Shown here in pieces: positions 8,005 to 16,022 of a stretch of DNA of 16,022 bases. The translations under genes and the position numbers were made by a program. The stretch is from Cylindrotheca closterium. Its lineage: Eukaryota; Bacillariophyta; Bacillariophyceae; Bacillariales; Bacillariaceae. The notes under the pieces are model-generated. The model worked only from the letters and a program-made list of their open reading frames with translations. It did not search any database and was not told the DNA's origin. The stretch lies in the NCBI GenBank assembly GCA_933822405.4, contig CAKOGP040001846.1, positions 1 to 16,022 of the forward strand, read 5' to 3'. Positions within the stretch are counted from its first letter, which is position 1, and each line of letters opens with the position of its first letter.

Positions 8005-8066
8005 CATCAAAATAATACGAAAAGACTCCATTGCACTTGATCTTCTGCTCTTTTCACTAGTGTATC

Positions 8067-8793
8067 ATGATGAATGCCTTGTCAATTCTTCCATTAGACT
8101 CCGATAGCGAGGACGATGATAACCTTCATTACAACATTGGTTTGAACAAACAGAATTACAGCGCGAAAACATTACCACCCGCTGGCCAAGGAAAATACTG
8201 CTGCCAAATTAGTCGGTAGAAGAGTTTGGGCCAAAGTTGCAGTATCACATTCAAATGGCTTTTGCAGCATCCGAAACTTCAAATATGACTCTCTCAATCT
8301 GAATCATGCTTGCGTTCAATGTAAATGCGGAGTCCACAACTTGTGTGTACAGGAAAATATGTTGATGTCAAATAGCAAGGAAGACGGTCACTGGTACTGT
8401 TCCAAGGAATGCGGCGGAAGCGACGTTCTGGCAACACACGATGTGGGAGTTCGACAAGTAGCAACACCAACACCAACTACAACTACAACAGCAGCTACAG
8501 CTACTACAGGAATTGAGGCAACAACAGCAACAATGTCTTTGCAAGCAAAACCCGAAGCGGCTACTTTCGACGACATTGTCATAGATCAGGTTGCGATAAA
8601 CCGGTTCACCAAGGCACGGGACAGGCTGACCAGACTTCGGTCTGTTGCTGGTGTTGTGATCAAAGACATTCCTGTTGACCTCTTGCGGAAATTGGTGGGG
8701 GTATCAAGACTGAATCTCGGATCGCCTACAGAAATGAAGAAAGCAGACATGAAGAAAGGAGATTATTGTGAATTCATTGCTACAACTAGATAA
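8067..8793 (+). pseudogene. Unit 2: copy of the Cys/His-cluster gene fragment
   Basis: This is the same as the unit 1 copy, shifted by 1681 bp. The start ATG is at 8067, the early TAG at 8217-8219, and the long frame ends at TAA 8791-8793. The encoded long frame is identical to unit 1, including the fusion to antisense transposase at 8782-8783. Confidence 0.5.
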
Positions 8794-9026
8794 TCGGAAA
8801 GCGGATAAGCATTGTCGCCCCCAATAAACATTCCTTCGGCAAATCTGTGATCCACTGCAAAAGCTCTTCACAACGTTTGAATGCTCTGGCATCGCCAGTC
8901 GATCCTGGAGCAGCCACAGTGAAGTAAATGAATCGAAGTTTCGCCGCAAATTGCTTGGATATTCAGACCGTGGCGGTGACTATGCCCGAAAAAACGATGG
9001 TATCAGTGAAAAGTATGAAAATACCG
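8784..9026 (-). pseudogene. Unit 2: PIF/Harbinger transposase fragment
   Basis: This is an apparently exact copy of the unit 1 fragment with the same frameshifts, which shows that the damage predates the amplification. Confidence 0.75.
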
Positions 9027-9685
9027 TTTCACAACATGTTGAATTTATAAATTAGTATAGTATGTATACGAGTAATGAGCCGTTTGACCTATGCGACTAC
9101 TACAATGCATGCAGGCCAAATTTTTGAAACAAGCATGCATTCTGCAGCAAAAAAATCAAAATGCAATGCACGCTGCACGCTGCACGCGAAAAGGGGTTCG
9201 ATAATATCGCACCTTAGTCTTCCCCCCTTATGTTTTGCAGCCAAATTTAGGGGCCCCAAGTTCTTATTTTGGGTCGAATCGAAACACGACAAATCAGTTC
9301 GAAACACTGCAGGTGTTGGCTAGCGAAGGACGGACTGATCGGAACGCCCAAGTACGTATGCAAAGAAGGTACAGTAGCAGGACAGTGGAAAGCTACGTAC
9401 CAAAGAGGTTGTGAAAGAAGTTGGTGAAGGAGCTGCAGCTCAGTTGCAGCTCATTCCTTTTGAAAAGACTGCTCTGTATTTGACAGAGTGAATTTGAAGT
9501 CTAGGAATAGATAGTTATTAAGATTACCCTAGTCCCACCTCACCCTTGGAGGAAACCAGCGCTTGCGCTGGGGGATTGGGGGCCAACAGCTAGTAACAAC
9601 TGTCAGCCCAAAAACATCATTGAAACTCTTTTAGGCCCCATTGGAGTCTGCGAAATCCAAAGCGATTGAGAAGGATGAGCAATCG
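9027..9685. other. Unit 2: remaining sequence
   Basis: This repeats 7346-8004 without visible change, including the hairpins and the possible coding remnant (9314-9491). Confidence 0.4.
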
Positions 9686-9747
9686 CATCAAAATAATACG
9701 AAAAGACTCCATTGCACTTGATCTTCTGCTCTTTTCACTAGTGTATC

Positions 9748-10474
9748 ATGATGAATGCCTTGTCAATTCTTCCATTAGACTCCGATAGCGAGGACGATGA
9801 TAACCTTCATTACAACATTGGTTTGAACAAACAGAATTACAGCGCGAAAACATTACCACCCGCTGGCCAAGGAAAATACTGCTGCCAAATTAGTCGGTAG
9901 AAGAGTTTGGGCCAAAGTTGCAGTATCACATTCAAATGGCTTTTGCAGCATCCGAAACTTCAAATATGACTCTCTCAATCTGAATCATGCTTGCGTTCAA
10001 TGTAAATGCGGAGTCCACAACTTGTGTGTACAGGAAAATATGTTGATGTCAAATAGCAAGGAAGACGGTCACTGGTACTGTTCCAAGGAATGCGGCGGAA
10101 GCGACGTTCTGGCAACACACGATGTGGGAGTTCGACAAGTAGCAACACCAACACCAACTACAACTACAACAGCAGCTACAGCTACTACAGGAATTGAGGC
10201 AACAACAGCAACAATGTCTTTGCAAGCAAAACCCGAAGCGGCTACTTTCGACGACATTGTCATAGATCAGGTTGCGATAAACCGGTTCACCAAGGCACGG
10301 GACAGGCTGACCAGACTTCGGTCTGTTGCTGGTGTTGTGATCAAAGACATTCCTGTTGACCTCTTGCGGAAATTGGTGGGGGTATCAAGACTGAATCTCG
10401 GATCGCCTACAGAAATGAAGAAAGCAGACATGAAGAAAGGAGATTATTGTGAATTCATTGCTACAACTAGATAA
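9748..10474 (+). pseudogene. Unit 3: copy of the Cys/His-cluster gene fragment
   Basis: The start ATG is at 9748, the early TAG at 9898-9900 and the TAA at 10472-10474. It is identical in translation to units 1 and 2. Three identical copies of an already broken gene are better explained by recent duplication than by selection on the protein. Confidence 0.5.
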
Positions 10475-10707
10475 TCGGAAAGCGGATAAGCATTGTCGCC
10501 CCCAATAAACATTCCTTCGGCAAATCTGTGATCCACTGCAAAAGCTCTTCACAACGTTTGAATGCTCTGGCATCGCCAGTCGATCCTGGAGCAGCCACAG
10601 TGAAGTAAATGAATCGAAGTTTCGCCGCAAATTGCTTGGATATTCAGACCGTGGCGGTGACTATGCCCGAAAAAACGATGGTATCAGTGAAAAGTATGAA
10701 AATACCG
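10465..10707 (-). pseudogene. Unit 3: PIF/Harbinger transposase fragment
   Basis: Same content and frameshifts as the other two units. It lies convergent to the gene fragment, as in the right-hand locus where a longer transposase piece survives. Confidence 0.75.
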
Positions 10708-11366
10708 TTTCACAACATGTTGAATTTATAAATTAGTATAGTATGTATACGAGTAATGAGCCGTTTGACCTATGCGACTACTACAATGCATGCAGGCCAA
10801 ATTTTTGAAACAAGCATGCATTCTGCAGCAAAAAAATCAAAATGCAATGCACGCTGCACGCTGCACGCGAAAAGGGGTTCGATAATATCGCACCTTAGTC
10901 TTCCCCCCTTATGTTTTGCAGCCAAATTTAGGGGCCCCAAGTTCTTATTTTGGGTCGAATCGAAACACGACAAATCAGTTCGAAACACTGCAGGTGTTGG
11001 CTAGCGAAGGACGGACTGATCGGAACGCCCAAGTACGTATGCAAAGAAGGTACAGTAGCAGGACAGTGGAAAGCTACGTACCAAAGAGGTTGTGAAAGAA
11101 GTTGGTGAAGGAGCTGCAGCTCAGTTGCAGCTCATTCCTTTTGAAAAGACTGCTCTGTATTTGACAGAGTGAATTTGAAGTCTAGGAATAGATAGTTATT
11201 AAGATTACCCTAGTCCCACCTCACCCTTGGAGGAAACCAGCGCTTGCGCTGGGGGATTGGGGGCCAACAGCTAGTAACAACTGTCAGCCCAAAAACATCA
11301 TTGAAACTCTTTTAGGCCCCATTGGAGTCTGCGAAATCCAAAGCGATTGAGAAGGATGAGCAATCG
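10708..11366. other. Unit 3: remaining sequence
   Basis: Third copy of the 659-bp block. It ends at 11366, where the diverged fourth unit begins. Confidence 0.4.
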
Positions 11367-11866
11367 CATCAAAATAATACGAAAAGACTCCATTGCACTT
11401 GATCTTCTGCTCTTTTCACTAGTGTATCATGATGAATGCCTTGTCAATTCTTCCATTAGACTCCGATAGCGAGGACGATGATAACCTTCATTACAACATT
11501 GGTTTGAACAAACAGAATTACAGCGCGAAAACATTACCACCCGCTGGCCAAGGAAAATACTGCTGCCAAATTAGTCGATAGAAGAGTTTGGGCCAAAGTT
11601 GCAGTATCACATTCAAATGGCTTTTGCAGCATCCGAAACTGCAAATATGACTCTCTCAATCCGAATCATGCTTGCATTCAATGTAAATGCGGAGTCCACA
11701 ACTTGTGTGTACAGGAAAATATGTTGATGTCAATTAGCCTGGAAGACGGTCAATGGTACTGTTCCAAGGAATGCGGCGGAAGCGACGTTCTGGCAACACA
11801 CGATGTGGGAGTTCGACAAGTAGCAACACCAACACCAACACCAACTACAACTACAACAGCAGCTAC

Positions 11867-12396
11867 TGTTGGATATATTAGGATTTTCGAAGTACATATT
11901 TGGAGAAACGAGAAAAAGAGAATGCATGTGAACGATAGAGAAATGATGTCGACTGATACGACTAAAAACATCGAGCGTGGCGAGTCAGAAAACGAATTAT
12001 ATTTCTATGGAAATCATCCTGTTGATGATGTAAGAAAGCAAGACTCAAGTAAGAGCCAAAGTTGGATACTAATCAAAGTACCGACTACAGTGGAATGTGA
12101 ACGGATAAACAGATTGAACTTGCAGCATGTCAGGCTGACGTAGAGAGAATTCTAAGAATTTCCACTGAGCTGGAGAAGAAAGAGTCAAAGTCAGAAGTTG
12201 ACAGACTATTCTCACTTTTTATAATATATTGCAAGCAACGAGTGAATTGGTTGATAAAGTAGGATCTCTGATTGATCTATATACTTCTATATACTGTAAA
12301 TTCACATACTTAGAAGGCAACAATACCTGGACAGCTAAATCGCAGTCAATTGAAACAGGTAGATTGCAGGCGGCACTGGATCGCTTACTTCTAACA
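11867..12396. mobile_element. Solo LTR, copia-like, 530 bp, inside unit 4
   Basis: The insert begins TGTTGGATAT and ends TTCTAACA, so the ends are TG...CA with a short imperfect inverted repeat (TGTTGG / CTAACA). It is flanked by GCTAC at 11862-11866 and 12397-12401, a 5-bp target duplication. Units 1-3 show the uninterrupted site with a single GCTAC (6813-6817 in unit 1). The absence of any internal element sequence points to recombination between two LTRs. A different TG...CA element making 5-bp duplications cannot be excluded from one copy. Confidence 0.85.
12220..12229 (+). promoter_or_regulatory. Possible TATA box in the LTR
   Basis: TATAATATAT lies about 350 bp into the LTR after a T-rich stretch, a reasonable position for an LTR promoter. 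The LTR orientation is not independently proven, so this is a suggestion only. Confidence 0.3.
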
Positions 12397-12738
12397 GCTA
12401 CAGCTACTACAGGAATTGAGGCAACGACAGCAACAATGTCTTTGCAAGCAAAACCCGAAGCAGCTACTTTCGACAACATTGTCATAGATCAGGTTGCGAT
12501 AAACCGGTTCACCAAGGCACGAGACAGGCTGACCAGACTTCGGTCTATTGCTGGTGTTGTGATCAAAGACATTCCTGTTGACCTCTTGTGGAAATTGGTG
12601 GGGGTATCAAGACTGAATCTCGGATCGCCTACAGAAATGAAGAAAGCAGACATGAAGAAAGGAGATTATTGTGAATTCATTGCTACCAAAGTACAAGAAT
12701 ATCAAACTGCAAAAGCAAACAGAACGCTAGCAACAATG

Positions 12739-12744
12739 GTAAGT
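12739..12744 (+). other. Probable 5' splice site (GTAAGT)
   Basis: The sequence ACAATG|GTAAGT matches the consensus donor and sits exactly where protein-like coding of copy 4 fades. A convincing acceptor was not located before the antisense transposase begins at 12969; the element may have replaced the next exon. Confidence 0.5.
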
Positions 12745-12771
12745 TGGAATCTTCTTGCAATTGGACTATAA

Positions 12772-12968
12772 AGCCAATTGAATCTAACATCATTCTGCAT
12801 CCTACTTGGAAAGTACGTATGAAAAATGTGTGAATTTTGACTCGGACTCCGACTAGTAGTAGTCGATTTCAATAACCATTGCTGAGTAGTAGATAGTAGT
12901 ATCATTTAAATTGCTAGACATTTTACTATTTTAATTGTCGTTTCTTGATCGATTCTTATCTGGAAGTT
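12772..12968. other. Short intergenic or intronic stretch
   Basis: This lies between the convergent gene and transposase. It follows an inverted repeat CAATTGG/CCAATTG (about 12755-12780) and contains CGACTA-GTAG-TAGTCG near 12850 and repeated TAG-rich triplets. No gene is seen. Confidence 0.4.
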
Positions 12969-13541
12969 CTAGTTCCAAATCCTGGATATCGTCCAAAATG
13001 GAATCGCGCCTGCTTGAATTGGTGTAGATGACTGATGCTTCATCCTCCATTCATCCATCGCTCCATCCATTAAGTCGTCCGTTCCTTCATCCTGTTGATT
13101 ATTCTGAGGAGGCCTTTCTGCAAGTTGTTCTGGATGTTCGTGGTTGGGTAGAAAACCAAGATTGTCGGGAGACCGAGGATCTGAAAATTGTTCAATTCCA
13201 CCCATGGTTCTAAGTTGATCCGTGGTCTCTGTCCCTTCTAGACTTCCTAGATCTTCAATTTCTTGCTGGTCAATCACAAAATTGTGAAGGCGTGAAGCGA
13301 CGTTGCAAATACGGATATCCTTTTCCAGGGAGAAGTTTAGATTGCTGCGAAAGATACGCCATTTTGTTGTCAAGCGACCAAAGGCCATTTCGATTCGAAT
13401 ACGAGGCTGTGACAGAAAGAAGTTGAGGGTTCTTTTGTCTTCGTCAAATCTGTCTGCACCGCTGAAGGGGACAACTAGATAATCGGAAAGCGGATAAGCA
13501 TTGTCGCCCCCAATAAACATTCCTTCGGCAAATCTGTGATC
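12969..13541 (-). pseudogene. PIF/Harbinger transposase, C-terminal half
   Basis: An open frame of 183 codons runs from 13520 to TAG at 12969-12971. It begins MFIGGDNAYPL, with the likely second catalytic Asp at residue 6, followed by RIRIEMAFGRLTTKWRIF with the catalytic Glu at residue 44 (37 residues between them). CNVASRLHNFVID then matches the end of the DDE_Tnp_4 domain, and an acidic, Gln/Pro-rich tail follows. The N-terminal half, including the first catalytic Asp, is absent. Upstream homology to the array units continues only to 13541, with a 22-bp gap and a further 9 bp of match. It shares a one-base frameshift near 13523-13527 with the array fragments. It lies tail-to-tail with the unit 4 gene, an arrangement also compatible with a two-gene PIF/Harbinger element. 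Confidence 0.85.
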
Positions 13542-13551
13542 GTTTGAATGA

Positions 13552-13816
13552 CACTATTTAAAATGATCTATGGGTACAGGAACCACATAATCAATTAATG
13601 ATCTATAGTATCACCACAAGAGCAAAATTTTGGATCATGAGATGTAGGTATCAGGTGTCATCTGACATCTACCGGTACATCTCTCTACATACGGTACCTG
13701 GACTCCCCGCAACTTGTCTGTCTATCCACCAATTTTTGTGCGTCGGACGAGATTACTGCGCACGGGTCTTTCCCCCCCATCAGCAGGGAACCCCTCATAA
13801 ATTGAAATGACTTTTT
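13552..13816. other. Non-coding stretch with an imperfect inverted repeat
   Basis: No coding signal is seen. Bases 13639-13683 can fold on themselves: GAGATGTA pairs with TACATCTC at the ends and GGTGTCA with TGACATC in the centre, with small bulges. It may be a small inverted-repeat relic. Confidence 0.4.
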
Positions 13817-14020
13817 GAAACCGGTCAAAGAAATCAAAACAAGTCACTGCGACACAAAACCGGTCAAGCTATTTTGAAACTAATCAAAGAAATCGAAACA
13901 AGTCACTGTGACACGAAACCGGTCAAGCTATTTTGAAACCGATCAAAGAAATCAAAACAAGTCACTGCGACACAAAACCGGTCAATCAAGCTATTTTGAA
14001 ATCGAAACACGTCAAGAAAA
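13817..14020. repeat. 59-bp tandem repeat, array A (about 3.4 copies)
   Basis: Copies begin with GAAACCGGTC-like sequence at 13817, 13876 and 13935, then at 13998 after a 4-bp insertion. Each unit contains the motif AAACCGGTCAA twice, plus AAGTCACTGCGACAC. Copies differ at several sites, so this array is older than the 1681-bp array. Confidence 0.95.
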
Positions 14021-14087
14021 TGAGTCACGAGATAAATTGAAAATCATGTCAATCCAAGTCACAGTACAGTAGGATTGAACCTACGTT

Positions 14088-14402
14088 ATGGACCATTGCA
14101 AACCTCACAAATACGAGCTTCAGAACTTGAAAAATGGAAAGGTAGAAAACCTTCGACCGAGGAAAGGTGCCATAGCTGAGATCCTGACGAGATTCACCAA
14201 GCCCGAACAGCCAAATCCGCCAAGTGGCAAACAGTTCTGGAAGAAGAGGATAAATACGACAATCAAAATAATGTGGATGAAGAGGAACTACCCGAATATG
14301 CTGAATCAAGAGATGAAGCGGATAAAGATGACTACTAAAACGAGATGCAAAGTAAATACAATGGCCCTACAACTCAAGAGTTTCTATTTATCGCCTTCAT
14401 AA
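14088..14402 (+). pseudogene. Weak coding remnant in two frames
   Basis: Frame 3 from ATG 14088 gives a basic peptide with GAIAEILTRFTKP. From about 14178 a second frame reads through KWQTVLEEED and a strongly acidic tail (NNVDEEELPEY...DEADKDDY) to a TAA near 14337. The acidic end is the more protein-like choice, implying a frameshift around 14170-14240. No family was recognised. A fragment of a retrotransposon Gag or linker region is possible but not shown. Confidence 0.3.
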
Positions 14403-14723
14403 GTATCTACAGCATCCCCGATCAAAGTATCGTATAGTGACACCTCTCTTGTGATTGAATACTGAGCCAAGACGCAACAAGCCTCGAAAGCTGAAGCAAA
14501 TCTGTCTCCGTTGTGTCAAAATCGCGTCTTCAAGATCTTGTTTTGCTTCAACAGACTGTTGAAATTTTCGTGTCTCTTGAGAGTTCTTGAAGAGCCAGTC
14601 GGGTGTATTGTAGGTGCTCATGTGCTTTGGCTCTCTTGATCTCCGATGGTAGTTCCACAATGATTCTTTCTTACACAATAGTCCGTTGGAGTAGTCAAAA
14701 ATGATGTCACAATTTGAAACCAA
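14397..14723 (-). pseudogene. Unrecognised open frame between the two 59-bp arrays
   Basis: A 108-codon frame lies on the minus strand; its first codons fall in array B and there is no ATG start (it opens on TTG). The middle has reasonable protein composition (NTPDWLFKNSQETRKF, QSVEAKQDLEDAIL), possibly helical and charged. No motif or family was recognised. It may be a fragment of a gene carried between the arrays, or chance. Confidence 0.25.
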
Positions 14724-14928
14724 TCAAAGAAATCGAAACAAACGAAACCGATCAAGCGAAACCGATCAAAGAAATCGAAACAAGTCACTGCGACACAAAA
14801 CCGGTCAAGCTATTTTGAAACCGGTCAAAGAAATCGAAACAAGTCACTGCGACACGAAACAGGTCAAGTTATTTTGAAACCGATCAAAGAAATCGAAACA
14901 AGTCACTGCGACACGAAACCGGTCAAAA
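14716..14928. repeat. 59-bp tandem repeat, array B (about 3.6 copies)
   Basis: This is the same unit and orientation as array A, with copies at 14758, 14817 and 14876 and a shortened copy at 14716. Array A and array B bracket about 695 bp as direct repeats. Confidence 0.95.
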
Positions 14929-15002
14929 CAATGTTTTTTCCGTTGCAATGCCCCAGCCCAGGGGTGTGTTTAAAAACTATTTAGTAGTCAAACAAGTCGG
15001 AC
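14929..15002. other. Short spacer after array B
   Basis: AT-rich sequence between the repeat array and the truncated end of the copia fragment. No feature was recognised. Confidence 0.4.
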
Positions 15003-15557
15003 TTGCTAAATCCAGAAACGGTCGGGCGACAGACGAGTTGCGGGGGGTCCTGGGTTTGCCACAGAGCGCCCTAAGTCTTCGCTGAAATCTTCGATGCATT
15101 CTTTGATGTGGTCCGGGACACTAAGTCGCACGGAACCATCATCGCAGAACTCCACTTCCATTCCTAAATAGGTGTGTTTCTTTCCGAAGCTTTTACGCAT
15201 TTCTCCGAAACGATCTTCTAGTTTTTTAATTATGTCGTGTACCGCTTGTTCATTCTTCGACGAAATCTTTAAGTCGTCCACGTACCAGCAAATAGTGATT
15301 TGGGTTCCGCAGGAGAGCGTCTTGTTCGCCACACAAGAATCGTAAGGGTTCAATTCGAATCCATCTTTGATGAGAAACTCCGACAACATGAGCCACCACA
15401 ACATGGCAGATTTAATGCACCCGCGGTAGGCTTGTCGTCGTCCAAACCGATTGACAACTTTGTGGCCCATGAAGCCATAATTGCCAACCAGCCGTGCCAA
15501 CATGCGACCCATCAAGTCGTCATGCAGAGGCACCGACCATAGCGATCTCCGATCCGC
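15003..15557 (-). pseudogene. Copia reverse transcriptase fragment
   Basis: The frame is open from 15557 to TAG 15003-15005. The diagnostic part starts near GCIKSAMLWW (about 15425-15396), continues with GFELNPYDSCVANK, then the catalytic WYVDDLKIS (about 15290-15260), KKLEDRFGEM and HTYLGMEVEF, and ends after CIEDFSEDLGRS. This matches the palm and thumb of diatom-type Ty1/copia reverse transcriptase. The fingers domain, with the first catalytic Asp, and RNase H are absent. The segment before RGCIKSA is less family-like, and a TAG at 15558-15560 closes the frame. It is on the same strand as the copia gene at the left edge but about 12 kb away, so it is treated as a separate, truncated copy. 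Confidence 0.8.
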
Positions 15558-16022
15558 CTAATAAGAAATAATCATCTCTACAGGAAATAACTATTCTAAA
15601 AGACTTGTTATCTACATGGAATGGGCAAAGCAAAAGCCTTGCACGAAAACTCAAATTTCCCAAACCTTTACTGGATGTTTGCAATCCAGAAAGGCCGGTA
15701 CAAAACCCACGTACAGAACTCTTTGTACCATGTTGGAAATCGGTTCTGGCGGACATCAGACTGCTTGTCTTCGTCCAAACCGATTGACAACGTTGTGGCC
15801 CATCAAGCCATAATTGCCAACCAGCCGTGCCAGCATGCGACCCATCAAGTCGTCATGCAGAGGCACCGACCATAGCGATCTCCGATCCGCCTAATAGGAA
15901 ATAATCATCTCTACAGGAAATAACTATTCTAAAAGACTTGTTATCTACATGGAATGGGCAAAGCAAAAGCCTTGCACGAAAACTCAAATTTCCCAAAACT
16001 TTACTGGATGTTATGCAATCCA
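15431..16022. repeat. 333-bp tandem duplication, second copy cut by the window edge
   Basis: The sequence beginning CTTGTC at 15431 recurs from 15764, and 259 bp of the second copy are visible with only a few differences (for example CAACTTTG versus CAACGTTG). The first copy overlaps the upstream end of the reverse transcriptase fragment. The period is a multiple of three, but stops in the duplicated part mean no frame is preserved across it. Confidence 0.92.

Larger units (their letters stand above)
6324..12686. repeat. Tandem array, 1681-bp period, three full units plus one diverged partial unit
   Basis: The unit starts at CATCAAAATAATACG and recurs at 6324, 8005, 9686 and 11367, exactly 1681 bp apart each time. 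Units 1-3 look identical at every position I compared, and their translated frames are the same. Unit 4 follows the same sequence with scattered substitutions and a 6-bp expansion. It has a 530-bp insertion and leaves the unit sequence at 12687. The base before the first unit differs from the base before units 2 and 3, which fixes the left edge at 6324. Confidence 0.97.
11429..12771 (+). pseudogene. Unit 4: diverged Cys/His-cluster gene, interrupted by an LTR, longer 3' end
   Basis: This copy has the same early break as the others (ATG 11429, TAG 11579-11581), but with substitutions and one extra CACCAA repeat in the Pro/Thr linker. A 530-bp insertion splits it at 11867-12396; the gene resumes at 12402 in a frame ending at TAA 12769-12771. 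Unlike units 1-3, it continues past 12686 into ATKVQEYQTAKANRTLATM, which is more protein-like than the fused ending of the other units. A consensus splice donor follows at 12739, so coding probably stops there and the later codons are intronic. This makes copy 4 the better guide to the ancestral gene. Open frames that cross the LTR at 11703-12143 and 12229-12771 are composite and should not be taken as real proteins. Confidence 0.5.

Noticed and set aside
6324..11366. CRISPR or bacterial repeat interpretation of the tandem array
   Set aside because: The period is 1681 bp with coding content; no short repeat/spacer structure exists and the elements are eukaryotic in type.
11703..12143. 146-codon frame in unit 4 running from the Cys/His cluster into new sequence
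   Set aside because: It reads into the solo LTR at 11867; the second half is LTR sequence.
12229..12771. 180-codon frame appearing to be a longer version of the array protein
   Set aside because: Its start lies in the LTR, and its last codons lie after a likely splice donor; only the middle is gene-derived.
13817..14928. The two 59-bp arrays as LTRs of one element
   Set aside because: They are internally repetitive, differ in copy number and detail, lack defined TG...CA ends, and enclose no polymerase genes.
1..15557. Left copia gene and right reverse transcriptase as one element
   Set aside because: They are about 12 kb apart with a Harbinger gene and the array between them. On the minus strand, reverse transcriptase should lie to the left of integrase, not to the right.

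Overview
The window looks like repeat-rich, non-coding-dominated nuclear DNA from a eukaryote, most likely a diatom or another stramenopile. This is inferred from the kinds of mobile elements present, not from any housekeeping gene: Ty1/copia polyproteins with the degenerate zinc-binding region and integrase style I associate with diatom copia elements, two PIF/Harbinger (DDE_Tnp_4-type) transposases, a possible GTAAGT splice donor, and no operon structure or ribosome-binding sites. No tRNA, rRNA or CRISPR array was seen.

Layout. Bases 1-2922 (minus strand) hold the 5' half of a copia element: an acidic gag-like region, then protease and integrase. Gag and pol share one frame, broken only by a TAG (2512-2514) and a TGA (2113-2115); reverse transcriptase would lie beyond base 1. 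Bases 3390-3540 carry short degenerate repeats. They precede a PIF/Harbinger transposase (3625-4707, plus strand) that keeps a single frame but contains three in-frame TGA codons. A 30-bp duplication of nested palindromes lies at 4964-5023. Bases 5024-5926 have no gene I can defend, and 5927-6271 is a short basic open frame of unknown nature.

Bases 6324-12686 form a tandem array with a period of exactly 1681 bp: three complete, apparently identical units and a fourth partial, diverged one. Each unit joins a gene fragment (acidic N-terminus, Cys/His cluster, Thr/Ala linker, helical C-terminal part) to an oppositely oriented, frameshifted piece of a second PIF/Harbinger transposase and then to about 660 bp of mostly unexplained DNA. 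The fourth copy carries a 530-bp insertion with TG...CA ends and a 5-bp target duplication (GCTAC), which I read as a solo copia LTR. The three sister copies preserve the empty site. Downstream of copy 4 the gene continues to a likely splice donor and meets the C-terminal half of the second Harbinger transposase (12969-13520, minus). A deletion linking the bases equivalent to 12686 and 13471 would create the chimeric junction found in all three complete units.

The right end (13560-16022) has two same-orientation arrays of a 59-bp repeat (13817-14020 and 14716-14928) flanking about 695 bp with two weak coding remnants. After these come a fragment of copia reverse transcriptase with its YVDD motif (minus, 15003-15557) and a 333-bp tandem duplication that runs off the window.

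Nothing here is convincingly an intact, working gene. The strongest observations are the chimeric 1681-bp array, the solo LTR with three internal empty-site controls, and the pattern of in-frame TGA codons in otherwise unbroken transposon genes.
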